The notes: generated from the sequence alone by a model not told the origin. A stretch of 64,000 nucleotides of DNA from Halomonas sp. Bachu 37 (GCF_039691755.1 NZ_CP137552.1:1240001-1304000); one strand, 5' to 3'; numbered from the stretch's first letter, positions 44,762 through 54,350 are shown. Numbers and translations are program-made.

Positions 44762-45934
44762 ATGAATAGATCCGACTTTATCAGCTCCATGCGCCCCATC
44801 ACCCTAGCGGTGATGCTAGCCGTGGGCGTGGGTAGCAGCTCTACCGTGCTTGCCGAAGAAATGGCTGGGCCAAGCGAAGCATCCTCCGCCGAGACCGCTG
44901 GCGACGAAGGCATAGAAAGCACCGGCACGCTGGATGAAGTCAGCGATGAGGCCGTTGAAAGCGCCTCCCAGGTGATGTCTCCCAACGGGTTGCCTCGCGG
45001 CAACTTCCATCTATCCGAGGATAGCGACGTCATCGGGCAACACTATACTGTGACGGTAAAGGGTGAGAAGGAGACACTGATCGATATCGCCCGGCGGCAT
45101 AATATCGGCTACGAAGAGATCCGCATGGCCAATCCGGATGTCAGCCTGTGGGTACCCGGCAAAGGCACCGAAGTGGTGATCCCTGCCCAATATCTGCTTC
45201 CGCCTGGCCCGCGCGAAGGGGTGGTGGTCAATCTGTCTGAGTTACGCCTGTACTATTATCCCGCTGACAAGCCCGGCATCGTCGAGACATACCCGGTCAG
45301 CGTCGGTCGTGAAGAGTTTGCCACCCCCCGGGGCAAGACCAAGACCACCATCAAGGTCAAGGATCCCGCCTGGTCACCGCCAGCCTCCATGCGCCGCGAG
45401 GCAGCCGAGCGCGGCGACCCCCCCCCGGCCATTGTACCGCCAGGCCCCGAAAACCCTCTCGGCCGGCATGCCATCCTGCTGGATATTTCGGGCTACCTGA
45501 TCCATGGCACCAATCGGCCAGACGGTGTGGGAATGCGCGTCAGCCGTGGCTGCATCCGCATGTACCCGGAAGACATAGAGTCCCTCTACGAACGACTGCC
45601 CAGCGGCACACAAGTAAACCTGATCGACGCCCCCTTCAAGGCTGGCTGGTCGGAAGATGGCGAGCTATACGGTCAGTCCTTCCCTCAGCTGGAAGAGAAC
45701 CAGGGTAATTTCGAGCCGATCATTAATGCTCTGGATACTCTTGCCCAGGCTACAGAAGATGCCAATGTGGACGTGGACTACGCACGGGTACGCCGCATGG
45801 TCGAGCACCCCGATGGCAGCATCGTGGCCTTGGCGAACCATGGCGAGGCACATCAGGAGAGCCCCCCAGAAGCCGAGGACGAAGAAGGACTGTACTCAGA
45901 TCTCGAAGTCAGCGCTCTCGTAATCGAGCAGTGA
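44762..45934 (+). CDS. LysM L,D-transpeptidase (ErfK/YbiS type)
   Basis: 390 residues. A signal peptide ends near VLAEE. An acidic linker, a LysM-like murein-binding domain (about 90-145) and a YkuD catalytic domain with the active Cys264 in VSRGCIRMYPED follow, with its partner His in YLIHGTNRP. The enzymes of this group (ErfK, YbiS, YcfS) attach Braun lipoprotein to diaminopimelate in murein. A gene for an Lpp/OprI lipoprotein faces it 128 bases away, which supports that role here. A C-terminal acidic extension of about 70 residues is unusual. Confidence 0.92.
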   Translation: MNRSDFISSMRPITLAVMLAVGVGSSSTVLAEEMAGPSEASSAETAGDEGIESTGTLDEVSDEAVESASQVMSPNGLPRGNFHLSEDSDVIGQHYTVTVKGEKETLIDIARRHNIGYEEIRMANPDVSLWVPGKGTEVVIPAQYLLPPGPREGVVVNLSELRLYYYPADKPGIVETYPVSVGREEFATPRGKTKTTIKVKDPAWSPPASMRREAAERGDPPPAIVPPGPENPLGRHAILLDISGYLIHGTNRPDGVGMRVSRGCIRMYPEDIESLYERLPSGTQVNLIDAPFKAGWSEDGELYGQSFPQLEENQGNFEPIINALDTLAQATEDANVDVDYARVRRMVEHPDGSIVALANHGEAHQESPPEAEDEEGLYSDLEVSALVIEQ

Positions 45935-45984
45935 TGACGCAGTAATTCTATGCTGCGGTAGATGTAGCGAGTGATTCTCGACCA

Positions 45985-46014
45985 AAAGAAAAACCCCGCC
46001 GTGGCGGGGTTTTT
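45985..46014. terminator. Bidirectional terminator between ldt and lpp
   Basis: A CCCCGC/GCGGGG stem (45994-46009) is flanked by an A run on one side and TTTTT on the other, so it can end transcription from both convergent genes. Confidence 0.88.
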
Positions 46015-46062
46015 CATGCTTCAGCAACCGCATACCGTATGGCAAGCGGCGCCATGCAGAAA

Positions 46063-46326
46063 TTACTTCTGCATGGAGCGCTGGAACATACGGTTCATTT
46101 CTTCACGGTTCTGGTCGGAACCCTGCAGAGCGGCTTGCGCATCACGCTGAGCCTGGTTAGCAGTGTTCAGAGCCTGAGAAGCCATGCTACGTGCTTCAGC
46201 GGCATCAGCCTGAGCGGATTCTGCAGTCATGCGAACTTCTTCCAGCGCGCTGGTAGAAGCACAACCAGCCAGGATAGCCAGTGAAGCGGCAGCGGCAGAG
46301 ATCTTCAGGGTAGTCTTCAGAGTCAT
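46063..46326 (-). CDS. lpp: Lpp/OprI-type murein lipoprotein
   Basis: 87 residues. The lipobox ILAGC sets the acylated cysteine at 22. The mature 66 residues are one heptad-patterned helix rich in Ala, Gln and Glu that would form a trimeric coiled coil. The last residue is lysine (RSMQK), the amino acid that L,D-transpeptidases join to murein. It resembles Pseudomonas OprI more than enterobacterial Lpp. The start has AAGGAGA upstream. It is flanked by two L,D-transpeptidase genes. Confidence 0.93.
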   Translation of the reverse strand: MTLKTTLKISAAAASLAILAGCASTSALEEVRMTAESAQADAAEARSMASQALNTANQAQRDAQAALQGSDQNREEMNRMFQRSMQK

Positions 46327-46377
46327 AATGTTCTCCTTGAGTCTTCCTTGGTGCTACGTTAAAGGTACGACAAAAAT

Positions 46378-46406
46378 AGGTTAGAATTTCAAACCGATAT
46401 TGTCTA
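46378..46406 (-). promoter_or_regulatory. Possible lpp promoter with an overlapping inverted repeat
   Basis: TAGACA (46406-46401) and TAACCT (46383-46378) are 17 bases apart. An inverted repeat ACCTGC-GGT-GCAGGT (46406-46420) begins at the -35 and could be an operator. The -10 match is poor. Confidence 0.3.
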
Positions 46407-46549
46407 CCTGCGGTGCAGGTTCGTTGCAGCGACTTGTGCCGCGAAGCACAGAATCAAACGCTGTTTTATTACAGACAACAGCGCTTGTCCATAGCTAAGT
46501 CTTCCAAATCCCATGTTTCGAACCTCGAACATCCTTGCTTGGCCACAGC

Positions 46550-47185
46550 TTAGCGGATCACGACGCGAGTGCCAACATCGACCAACTCCACCAGACGGTC
46601 GATCTGGGCGTTGGTCACGGCAACACAGCCTTGAGTCCAGTGATATTGAGCATGTACATCCGGATCAGCCCCGCCGAGCCCATGGATGCCGATCGCCCCG
46701 CCTAGTACGGTATCCTGAGGCGGCGAGCCGTGCAGGCGATAATGACGGAAATATTCATCGTAATCCCGCTCGGAATAGAGCCCGTCACGCAATGCCATCC
46801 GTGCATGAGCGGGAGTAGGATAGTCGATACCGATGAACACCCGCCACTGGCTTTCATGGTTGAAGCGATTGACCCGAAACTCTCCCAATGGAGTCACATT
46901 GTCTCCCCTGGTACGCTGAGTCTTGGCCCCACCACGACCTAGGGAGATCGGCGAGAACCGCTCCTGCAGCCTACTGCCGCGATATACGCTGAGACTCGCC
47001 TCCCTATCATCCACCAGCACCCAGAGCTCCTCGGCATGCTTGGGCACGGGAGCCCGAGTCAGAAGCGTTTCGATAAGGTCGGGTTCAGGCGCAGCAACGG
47101 GAGTCAACTCCTGCGTATTGGCTCGCGCCATGACGGGAAGACTCAGTGCCATGGCAATGAAACGGCGGCGATTCAAACGTGTCAT
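46550..47185 (-). CDS. Small L,D-transpeptidase (YkuD domain)
   Basis: 211 residues. The N terminus NRRRFIAMALSLPVMARA is a signal peptide with a twin-arginine-like start. One YkuD domain follows, with His182 and Cys187 in YHWTQGCVAVTN and GIHGLGG before it. No LysM domain is present. It could form 3-3 murein cross-links, release lipoprotein, or simply tailor stem peptides. It is on the same strand as lpp and follows the GIY-YIG-like gene. The start at 47185 has GAGAG upstream; eight further in-frame residues are possible. Confidence 0.88.
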   Translation of the reverse strand: MTRLNRRRFIAMALSLPVMARANTQELTPVAAPEPDLIETLLTRAPVPKHAEELWVLVDDREASLSVYRGSRLQERFSPISLGRGGAKTQRTRGDNVTPLGEFRVNRFNHESQWRVFIGIDYPTPAHARMALRDGLYSERDYDEYFRHYRLHGSPPQDTVLGGAIGIHGLGGADPDVHAQYHWTQGCVAVTNAQIDRLVELVDVGTRVVIR

Positions 47186-47294
47186 GATAACTCTCGGGCA
47201 TGTCGGCAAGGTGGCGAGACTATCTTCATTTCAGGCGCTGTTATACCGTATCCAGCCCATCTCTGTCAGTGTCCAGGACACATTCTCGTCTGCA

Positions 47295-47723
47295 TCAGGC
47301 CTCGTGGCGCTCCACGGTAAATGGGTTCATCAACAGGCGTTTCTTTCCCATCACATGCACCACCGTCTGATCAAAGGGGAAAGTATCCACGTATCGTCGA
47401 TTGAGTGGAGGCTTGTGAGCGTATACCAGAGCGGCTTCCAGCCTCTCGCAATTGGCCAGACTGCAAAGGGCTGCGCTGAACCACAGCTCCTCTCCTTCCT
47501 TGAGTCTGTCACGCCATTTCGCCTTGTCTTCATGATGCATGATGGCATGGCGAAGATTTCTGTGGTGCCCGATGAACAGCAACGATTTCACATCCATCTC
47601 GCCACTGGACGTGTCCTCAGCAGCGCTGAAAACGCAATAAACACCGGAATCGTCAGGTATGTCCTGCAGATCATCTTCGGTGAAATATCCCAACATCTCT
47701 GGAGAAAGCATCATTTCTGACAT
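47295..47723 (-). CDS. Small GIY-YIG-like domain protein
   Basis: 142 residues. I see the marks of the GIY-YIG nuclease fold: GVY at 27-29 for GIY, LFIG at 49-52 for YIG, and a helix with Glu96 twelve residues before Asn108 (ERLEAALVYAHKPPLN). The same spacing holds the metal-binding glutamate of UvrC. The arginine expected after YIG may be Arg55 or Arg58. No second domain is present, so a nuclease on RNA or DNA or a degenerate binder are both possible. The start has GGAGG upstream; a helical protein gene precedes it by 24 bases. Confidence 0.62.
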   Translation of the reverse strand: MSEMMLSPEMLGYFTEDDLQDIPDDSGVYCVFSAAEDTSSGEMDVKSLLFIGHHRNLRHAIMHHEDKAKWRDRLKEGEELWFSAALCSLANCERLEAALVYAHKPPLNRRYVDTFPFDQTVVHVMGKKRLLMNPFTVERHEA

Positions 47724-47747
47724 AGACCCTCCTGGAAATAGCGCAAA

Positions 47748-48230
47748 TCAAATGTCTTCAAGTTCCTCGAGACTAGCCGCAATACGCCGCATTTCGGCTT
47801 CGTGCCCTTCCGCCAAGGAGTTGAAGAATTCCTTTTCGGGATTGACGTTGGCCCGCAAGGCACGGTGTTGATAAAGATCCCGAAGGGCACGGTGTTCCGT
47901 CAATGCCGTCTCGGTAATCGCTTCCATGTTGTCATAATTCGCCGTCTCGGCAATGCGTTCGAGCTCCGGCGGATGGGGGAAGTCCCCTACTTCGTCGAAC
48001 CAGGTTTCTAGCACTTGGGTGTGGTCGGAGCCGTCATGAAAAATATCTTCCAGCCCCGTCTGCATGCGAAGCTCCCGGTTGGCAAGATACTCCAGCGCCA
48101 TTTTCACCCTGTCGCTGGAAGCCTCCTCGGCCGCATCACTATATTGCTTGGCCATGCGGGCATGATAGTCCATCGCCCATTCCACCAAGTCCTTGACTTG
48201 GTTATAGCGCTTTGATTTTTCCTTGTGCAT
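47748..48230 (-). CDS. Helical, ferritin-like protein of unknown function
   Basis: 160 residues, strongly helical, no signal peptide, rich in Glu and His. The pattern MDYHARMAKQYSDAAEE, MALEYLANRELRMQTGLEDIF, EHRALRDLYQHRAL and GHEAEMRRI suggests a four-helix bundle like the ferritin/rubrerythrin superfamily, with Glu and His residues spaced as possible metal ligands. I cannot confirm the ExxH pairs of rubrerythrin, so metal binding is unproven. It has its own promoter and precedes the GIY-YIG-like gene. Confidence 0.6.
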   Translation of the reverse strand: MHKEKSKRYNQVKDLVEWAMDYHARMAKQYSDAAEEASSDRVKMALEYLANRELRMQTGLEDIFHDGSDHTQVLETWFDEVGDFPHPPELERIAETANYDNMEAITETALTEHRALRDLYQHRALRANVNPEKEFFNSLAEGHEAEMRRIAASLEELEDI

Positions 48231-48281
48231 TGCTCACTCCTTATTCCAAAAGCGTCAAAGGTGACTGAAACAACACAGGTT

Positions 48282-48310
48282 TTTATACAACATAGTAAAA
48301 CCTTGGATAA
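48282..48310 (-). promoter_or_regulatory. Promoter of the ferritin-like gene
   Basis: TTATCC (48310-48305), 17 bases, then TATAAA (48287-48282), about 52 bases before the start codon. Confidence 0.45.
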
Positions 48311-48418
48311 TTACCATACGTCTTTTCGTCATGGGTTCTAACCCCGAATGCTGATTTCCCGACATAGATAGTCAGGGATGCAAAACAGGATCTTCAAAAA
48401 ATGAAACAGAGGGACAGG

Positions 48419-48437
48419 GCGACGCCTGAGGCATCGC
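48419..48437 (-). terminator. Hairpin after the DUF6586 gene
   Basis: An 8-bp stem with one G-T pair and a three-base loop lies 37 bases past the stop. A T-rich stretch comes only about 18 bases later, so termination is uncertain. Confidence 0.35.
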
Positions 48438-48473
48438 GCAACAATCAACTTGGGAAAATTGAAATAAAAAGCG

Positions 48474-48935
48474 TTACCACTCCTGGCTAGTTTCTCTCAG
48501 GGTGACTATCTCCTGCTTTGCCTGTGCCAGAGACGAAAGCAGCGCCTGGCCGAGAGATACCGAGTTCCCCACCGCGATCACGCCGGGGTTGGCACTGGGG
48601 CGGCGGGCCGCGCCATCGTTTGTGTGCAGAGCATTGAACCGAGCTATCCACCAGCCCAGCCAGCTGTCGGGTTGGGCGGCGATATCACGCAAGCGCTGCA
48701 GCTCCGCTACTTGATGGCCATCGGTAGCGAGCAGTTCACGCCAATCATGTGAAGCAAGTCGGGCATGTTCGGTCACTTCGCGCAGAAGCGATTCGAGAGC
48801 CAGTTCGCAGAGCGCCAACGCGCCTTCTTCATGAGCCATCTGGCGCGGTATGGCCTGCTCGTCCGTGCCCGGCTCCTGCTCCAGCAACAGTTGAGCCTGA
48901 TAGAGCAACTGATTGGTTCGACCCTGTGGTGTCAC
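48474..48935 (-). CDS. DUF6586-type hypothetical protein
   Basis: 153 residues, all helical, no signal peptide. A gene of this type lies next to topA in Pseudomonas and is annotated DUF6586; its role is unknown. It contains [14 protein letters not shown] near the start and a Trp-rich [14 protein letters not shown] in the middle. I take the GTG at 48935, whose GTGA overlaps the topA stop by four bases, with GGAGG ten bases upstream. A longer start within topA is possible. Coupling to topA suggests the two are made together. Confidence 0.72.
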   Translation of the reverse strand: MTPQGRTNQLLYQAQLLLEQEPGTDEQAIPRQMAHEEGALALCELALESLLREVTEHARLASHDWRELLATDGHQVAELQRLRDIAAQPDSWLGWWIARFNALHTNDGAARRPSANPGVIAVGNSVSLGQALLSSLAQAKQEIVTLRETSQEW

Positions 48936-51559
48936 TTGCGCTTGTCCTCCACATGCCATTTGCCGCCTTCGAATGTTGCCTTCCAGCCGGTCGCCTTCCC
49001 GTTTTCGTCGGTCATCACATACTGCTCCTTGTTCTTGCGGGAGAAGCGTATCTGGGCCGGACGACCATCGGGATCTTCGTTAGGGGCCGTCAGCAGGAAA
49101 TGGTATTTTTCCGGTAATTCATCGGCATGGGCCTGCAACTCCTTGACCAGCGGCGGACGTGTCTCGCGGTTCTTGGGGAATTTGCTGGCCGCCAGAAACA
49201 AGCCGCTGGCACCGTCACGCAGTACATAGTGGTCCTCCACCTTCTGGCAAGCCAGTTCGGGCATCGGAATCGGTTCCATCTTCGGTGGAGCCACCTCGCC
49301 GCTTCTCAGCAGCTTGCGCGTGTTCTTGCACTCACTATTGGTACAGCCGAAATACTTGCCGAAGCGGCCGGTCTTCAGCTGCATTTCACTGCCGCATTTA
49401 TCGCACTCGATGACCGGACCGTCGTAGCCCTTGATCTTGAACTTGCCCTTTTCGATTTCGTAGCCGCTGCAATCGGGGCTGTTGCCGCAGATGTGCAACT
49501 TGCGGTTCTCGTCGATCAGGTAGCTGTCCATGGCTGTGCCACACTTGGGGCAGCGGCGCTTGGCGCGCAGGGCATCGGTTTCCGCTTCCTCGCCGGCATC
49601 GGCGGCCACCGCTTCTTCCCCAGGGATCAGATCGATCGTGGTCTTGCAGCGCTCCTTGGGCGGCAGGTTATAGCCACTGCAACCCAGGAAGACACCAGTC
49701 GATGCGGTACGAATCTGCATCTTGCGCCCGCAGGCCGGACAGTCGATATCGGTGGGTACCGGCTGGTTGGGACGCATGCCGTCTTCACTTTCCGCTTCCG
49801 CCAATTCCTCGCGGAATTCACCATAAAAGGCATCCAGCAACGCGCGCCAGTTGCGCTCGCCTTCCGCCACCTCATCCAGGCTATCCTCCATGCGCGCGGT
49901 AAAGGAGTAATCCATCAGGTCGGGGAACGACTCCTTCAGCCGTTCGGTGACGATATCGCCAAGCTTTTCGGCGTAGAAGCGCCGGTTCTCTAGCTTCACG
50001 TAGCCACGATCCTGGATAGTGGAAATGATCGAGGCATAGGTGGACGGACGGCCGATCCCCTGTTTTTCCAGCTCCTTCACCAGGTTGGCCTCGGTATACC
50101 GCGGCGCCGGCTTGGTGAAGTGCTGCTGGGGGTCCAGAGCTTCAAGCAGCATGGGCGTACCTTCGGCCAGATCCGGCAGAGCCTGGTCCTCGTTCTTGCC
50201 GCCCGGTTTCATTACACGGGTATAACCGTCGAACTTGAGCACGCGACCCTTGGCCTTGAGCTCATAACCCTGTACTTCCACGGTAAGGGTACTAGCGAGA
50301 TACTCCGCCGGTGTCATCTGGCAGGCCAGAAACTGACGCCAAATCAATTCGTAAAGGCGTTCGGCATCACGCTCCATGCCGGCCAGGTCCGTCGCCTTGC
50401 GGGTAACTTCCGACGGTCGTATCGCCTCGTGAGCCTCCTGGGCGCCCTCCTTGGAGGAGTAGCGAATCGGCGCGTCCGGCAGGTAACGCTCGCCGAATTC
50501 ACTGGCGATATAGTCTCGCGCACTCTCGACGGCATCCTTGGAAAGATTGGTCGAGTCGGTACGCATGTAAGTAATGTAGCCGGCTTCATAAAGGCGCTGA
50601 GCCATGGTCATGGTCTTCTTGACCGAAAAACCCAGGCGACCGCTGGCGGCCTGCTGCAATGTCGAGGTGATGAATGGCGCATTGGGACGCGACTTGGTCG
50701 GCTTGTCTTCACGTCGCGTGATTGCCAGCGGAGCCGTCTTGAGCGGTGCGATGCGCGACAGGGTATCGACCTCGGAAGTAGGCCGGAACGCCTTGCCATC
50801 CTGGCGCACCAAAGCAAACCTCACCGCCTCGCCAGCCTCGGTCACCAAGTCGGCATGAACGTCCCAGAACTCCTCGGGGATAAATGCGCGTATCTCGCGC
50901 TCGCGCTCGACGATCAGGCGCACCGCCACCGACTGCACCCGGCCCGCACTCAAACCACGGGCAATTTTTGCCCACAGCAGTGGTGATAGCATGAAACCGA
51001 CCACACGATCGAGAAAACGGCGTGCCTGCTGGGCCTCTACGCGAGTGATATTGAGCGTTCCGGGTGCCTTGAAGGCGTCCTGAATAGCATTCTTGGTGAT
51101 CTCGTTGAACACGACTCGCTTGTAACGTTCCTCGTCTCCACCGATGGTCTCGCGAAGGTGCCAGGCGATGGCCTCCCCTTCGCGGTCCAGATCGGTTGCG
51201 AGATAGACGGCGTCAGCTTTCGCGGCCAGCTTCTGCAGTTCGGCAACCACCTTTTCCTTGCCGGGAAGTATTTCGTAGTGGGCTTCCCAGCCATTGTTCG
51301 GATCGATGCCCATCCGACGGATCAGCTGATCCTGGGATTTGCGCTTCTTGTATTCCGCCTTCTCCTCCGCCGACATCTTGCGTGTCGCTGCGGCCTGGCG
51401 AGCGCGCTCCTTGGGATCGGAGGCTGCCTTGCCCGAGCCGCTGGTCGGTAGGTCACGGATATGACCCACGCTCGACTTCACGATGAAATCGTTGCCGAGA
51501 TACTTGTTGATCGTCTTCGCCTTGGCGGGCGACTCGACGATGACCAGTGACTTGCCCAT
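48932..51559 (-). CDS. topA: DNA topoisomerase I
   Basis: 875 residues. The type IA enzyme relaxes negative supercoils. The Toprim domain begins [16 protein letters not shown]; the active tyrosine is in [15 protein letters not shown]. The C-terminal half carries three four-cysteine zinc ribbons (CPACGRKM..., CPKCGTAM..., CDKCGSEM...) and ends in the basic VEDKRK. The start at 51559 has GGAG upstream; 24 earlier in-frame residues have no family support. The DUF6586 gene overlaps its end. Confidence 0.96.
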   Translation of the reverse strand: MGKSLVIVESPAKAKTINKYLGNDFIVKSSVGHIRDLPTSGSGKAASDPKERARQAAATRKMSAEEKAEYKKRKSQDQLIRRMGIDPNNGWEAHYEILPGKEKVVAELQKLAAKADAVYLATDLDREGEAIAWHLRETIGGDEERYKRVVFNEITKNAIQDAFKAPGTLNITRVEAQQARRFLDRVVGFMLSPLLWAKIARGLSAGRVQSVAVRLIVEREREIRAFIPEEFWDVHADLVTEAGEAVRFALVRQDGKAFRPTSEVDTLSRIAPLKTAPLAITRREDKPTKSRPNAPFITSTLQQAASGRLGFSVKKTMTMAQRLYEAGYITYMRTDSTNLSKDAVESARDYIASEFGERYLPDAPIRYSSKEGAQEAHEAIRPSEVTRKATDLAGMERDAERLYELIWRQFLACQMTPAEYLASTLTVEVQGYELKAKGRVLKFDGYTRVMKPGGKNEDQALPDLAEGTPMLLEALDPQQHFTKPAPRYTEANLVKELEKQGIGRPSTYASIISTIQDRGYVKLENRRFYAEKLGDIVTERLKESFPDLMDYSFTARMEDSLDEVAEGERNWRALLDAFYGEFREELAEAESEDGMRPNQPVPTDIDCPACGRKMQIRTASTGVFLGCSGYNLPPKERCKTTIDLIPGEEAVAADAGEEAETDALRAKRRCPKCGTAMDSYLIDENRKLHICGNSPDCSGYEIEKGKFKIKGYDGPVIECDKCGSEMQLKTGRFGKYFGCTNSECKNTRKLLRSGEVAPPKMEPIPMPELACQKVEDHYVLRDGASGLFLAASKFPKNRETRPPLVKELQAHADELPEKYHFLLTAPNEDPDGRPAQIRFSRKNKEQYVMTDENGKATGWKATFEGGKWHVEDKRK

Positions 51560-51735
51560 AGTGCTCCACTTTTTTGGTGCGCTGGTCACGGGGCCAGCAA
51601 CTTGAGATGGTTCCGCCTCTCGTGGGGTCAAGAGTTGCGGCTGAAAAATGCGCCTACCCTACCCCAGGCCAATGCCAAGCGCCAGTCACTGCGCTTTACT
51701 TCGACCTTACGCCTAGACACTAGCGTGGCCCATTC

Positions 51736-51758
51736 TTTACAGCAACGTTTACAGCAAC
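51736..51758. repeat. 11-bp direct repeat upstream of topA
   Basis: TTTACAGCAAC occurs twice with a 12-base period (51736-51746 and 51748-51758), about 180 bases before topA, close to one helical turn apart. Confidence 0.6.
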
Positions 51759-51784
51759 TCTTGAAAAACGCACCGGCCATTCAT

Positions 51785-51814
51785 GAAAAAAACGCCCTTC
51801 AATAGGAAGGGCGT
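51785..51814 (-). terminator. Terminator after the DUF3141 gene
   Basis: A perfect 9-bp stem with a five-base loop (51792-51814) is followed leftward by seven T. It lies 20 bases past the DUF3141 stop and insulates topA. Confidence 0.9.
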
Positions 51815-51833
51815 CTTGACAGGGATGATCTTA

Positions 51834-54350
51834 CTAGCGCTTACGATTGGGCCGCTTGCGCTGAGCGGACTTCGTGGTTGCCTTTGGCTCCGTCTTGACG
51901 GGGGTATCTGGCGCTGCGTTATCCTCATCGTTACCAACCGCCTTGCCGTCGTCCTTAGGCACTGCCTTGGGGGTGACGGGGGCTGCACTATTGTTATCGT
52001 CGCCAGCCGGCTTGGCAGCAGTCTTGGCCGTCTCGGCGCTATTGGCTGACGTCACAGCTGACGTCTTGCCCTGTTCCGTCTTGCCAGCGGCGCTCGGCGC
52101 CTCTGCCTTTACTTTCACCGCCTCTGGGCGGGCCTGGTCAAACAGCGCCTTGATCTGGTCGAGTCGTTCGGCGGCATGGGGAGAAAGTTCTCCACTGGCC
52201 GCCAACACGTGCTCCAGGTGGCGCAGATGCTCATCGATCTCCTCATTGGACCGGTCCTTGAGCAGAATCGGCAAGGTATTCAACGCCTTTTCTCGGTCCA
52301 GCTTGAGGATGAAGAACTGCTCCCTGACTAGATGCTTGAAATCGCATAAACGGGTACTGGGTTCAAGCTCGGCACGGGACGCCCGCAGGCGTTTGAAATT
52401 ACGCTCGTCAGTCGCGGGAGCACCACCGAGCACGTAGATCATCGAACGCATGACCGCTTCATGGTGGCTTCCCTCGGCAATCTTCTCACGCAGCTCCGCC
52501 TGGCGGTTCTCGATGAAACGGCGGTGCTCTGGCTCGGCCCCGGGGCGGCGGCGATGAACGTGGGCATCGCCATACAGGCCGACGGCGGCTTGCAGCAGCG
52601 GCTGGCCGAAGGTATCGAGAAATACCCGCTCAATGAGGCTGTCGCGCAAATCGCGGAACGCATCGAGGTTGCTGACGATCTGGTCCGAAGCGATGGTCTC
52701 CATGGCTTTGAACAGATTATCGTCATCGACCGGATGGCGGTTTTCACGGATGGCATCTGCCATTACCGGCAGCGGGACGGATAGCGGGTTACGATCGGAC
52801 AATAGTTTGTAGCCGAGTCGAATCGGATGCATGCGGCGCATCCAGCGAGCCGACTCCGGAGTGATCGTTGCCTGTATCCACGGCTGCAGGTAAAGGCGAT
52901 AAAAACCCAGATTGATTTCGGACAAGCGAGCGACCGTGGCGAAACGTCGGTCGTCTTCGGGCTTGTGTTGCACTTCGTTATCGAGCTCATCGAAGTTGCG
53001 TGGAGAGAATTCCAGCAGGTAATCGCGCTCGACGAGTTCCGACTCTTCCTGGTCTTCGGCCCGGCTTATCGTAGTTTCGTAAAGCCCGGGCGGCATGACA
53101 TCGATATAGTCCATGTTCGCCGTGAACTCGGTGTGCTCCTTGCGCGAGACACTGCCGGATACGAAGATGCCCAGGTGCCCGGTAGTGTCGTGCAGACAAT
53201 AGATGATCGTCTGTTCGTTGGCGATGATATCCTCTTCGCCTTCATACAGGTCACGAATCCACCCAAGAGCCTGGGGTGGGGGTGTGATGTCGTCTCCCCG
53301 GGAGCAGAACACGACGACGGGCGAGCGTACATTGCGCAGGTCGATGCGGCGACCGTCCCGCGTCACCAGTTGCGCGGTGGAAAGCCGGTTGCCCACGAAC
53401 AGGTTATCGACGATATACTGAATTTCCTCGCCACCCAGCACCACATGACCGCCCCACCAGCGCTCGAATTCCAGGTAGCGTCCGGCTTCAGTGTCGACGT
53501 TATCGTACAGGTGGTACTGTTTTTTCCAGTAGGTATTGGCCGGGTTGAGGCGTTCGAAGTTCTGCACCAGCCAGGCCCCATCGAAGAGGCCGTTGCCCAT
53601 GTCGCTGGTCAATGCGGTGATCCAGCTGCCTCCCGTAATCCCACCGGTATAGCGCATCGGCGCCTTGCCGCGCTCGCCTGCCCAGTAGGAGAGCGGTGCG
53701 CCGGCAATCAGGATGGGGCCGAATACATCCGGCTCCAGAGCCGCCGCCATCATCACCTGCCAGCCCGCCTGACAATTGCCCACCACCATGGGTTTTTCCG
53801 AGGTTTCGGGATGACGCTCGATCACATGGCGGACAAAAGCGATTTCGGCCTCGACTACATCCTCGACCGTCTGTCCCGGCTCGGGAAACGGCAGGAATCC
53901 AATGAAATAACAGGGATGCCCCGCGCGCAACGCGACGCCCAGTTCGCTGTCCGGCTTGAAACCGCCGATTCCTGGACCATGCCCGGCGCGGGGGTCAACC
54001 ACCACGAAGGGTCGCTTTTGCAGGTCGATCTCGACCCCTTCCGGCGGCAGAACACGGAGCAATTCGTAGTTGACCGGCCGCGGGAGCGTTCGTCCATCGA
54101 GGAGTTCCTCGGTTTCGAACCCAAGCACACTGGGTTTGGTCTGCTCCATGTGTTCGAGATACTGGTTGCCACGCTCTCGCATCACATCCAGGTAGAGCAC
54201 ACTTCGCTCGATGCTGTCCCGCCAGTAATCAAAGGCCGCCCTGCCAAAGCCGAAAGGGTCCATCAGCGTCATGGCCTGGGAAGGAAGTGTCGTGGCCGAG
54301 GCTTTACCCGTCAGCCCCGGCTTGAACAAGCTAGGGGTAAGGAAATTCAT
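51834..54350 (-). CDS. DUF3141 alpha/beta-hydrolase, PHA-synthase-like
   Basis: 838 residues. The family is related to class I polyhydroxyalkanoate synthases. A lipase-like box with cysteine nucleophile, GNCQAGW, has Cys193. The likely acid is Asp in SRGDDITPPPQAL and the base His in DTTGHLGIFVSG. The region from 420 to 740 is helical and not found in standard PhaC. The last 100 residues are a disordered Lys/Ala/Pro/Thr tail ending KRPNRKR, basic like granule- or DNA-binding tails. PHA synthesis is plausible but unproven. The start has GGGAGAC upstream. It is last of a three-gene run; no PhaA/B gene is nearby. Confidence 0.82.
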   Translation of the reverse strand: MNFLTPSLFKPGLTGKASATTLPSQAMTLMDPFGFGRAAFDYWRDSIERSVLYLDVMRERGNQYLEHMEQTKPSVLGFETEELLDGRTLPRPVNYELLRVLPPEGVEIDLQKRPFVVVDPRAGHGPGIGGFKPDSELGVALRAGHPCYFIGFLPFPEPGQTVEDVVEAEIAFVRHVIERHPETSEKPMVVGNCQAGWQVMMAAALEPDVFGPILIAGAPLSYWAGERGKAPMRYTGGITGGSWITALTSDMGNGLFDGAWLVQNFERLNPANTYWKKQYHLYDNVDTEAGRYLEFERWWGGHVVLGGEEIQYIVDNLFVGNRLSTAQLVTRDGRRIDLRNVRSPVVVFCSRGDDITPPPQALGWIRDLYEGEEDIIANEQTIIYCLHDTTGHLGIFVSGSVSRKEHTEFTANMDYIDVMPPGLYETTISRAEDQEESELVERDYLLEFSPRNFDELDNEVQHKPEDDRRFATVARLSEINLGFYRLYLQPWIQATITPESARWMRRMHPIRLGYKLLSDRNPLSVPLPVMADAIRENRHPVDDDNLFKAMETIASDQIVSNLDAFRDLRDSLIERVFLDTFGQPLLQAAVGLYGDAHVHRRRPGAEPEHRRFIENRQAELREKIAEGSHHEAVMRSMIYVLGGAPATDERNFKRLRASRAELEPSTRLCDFKHLVREQFFILKLDREKALNTLPILLKDRSNEEIDEHLRHLEHVLAASGELSPHAAERLDQIKALFDQARPEAVKVKAEAPSAAGKTEQGKTSAVTSANSAETAKTAAKPAGDDNNSAAPVTPKAVPKDDGKAVGNDEDNAAPDTPVKTEPKATTKSAQRKRPNRKR

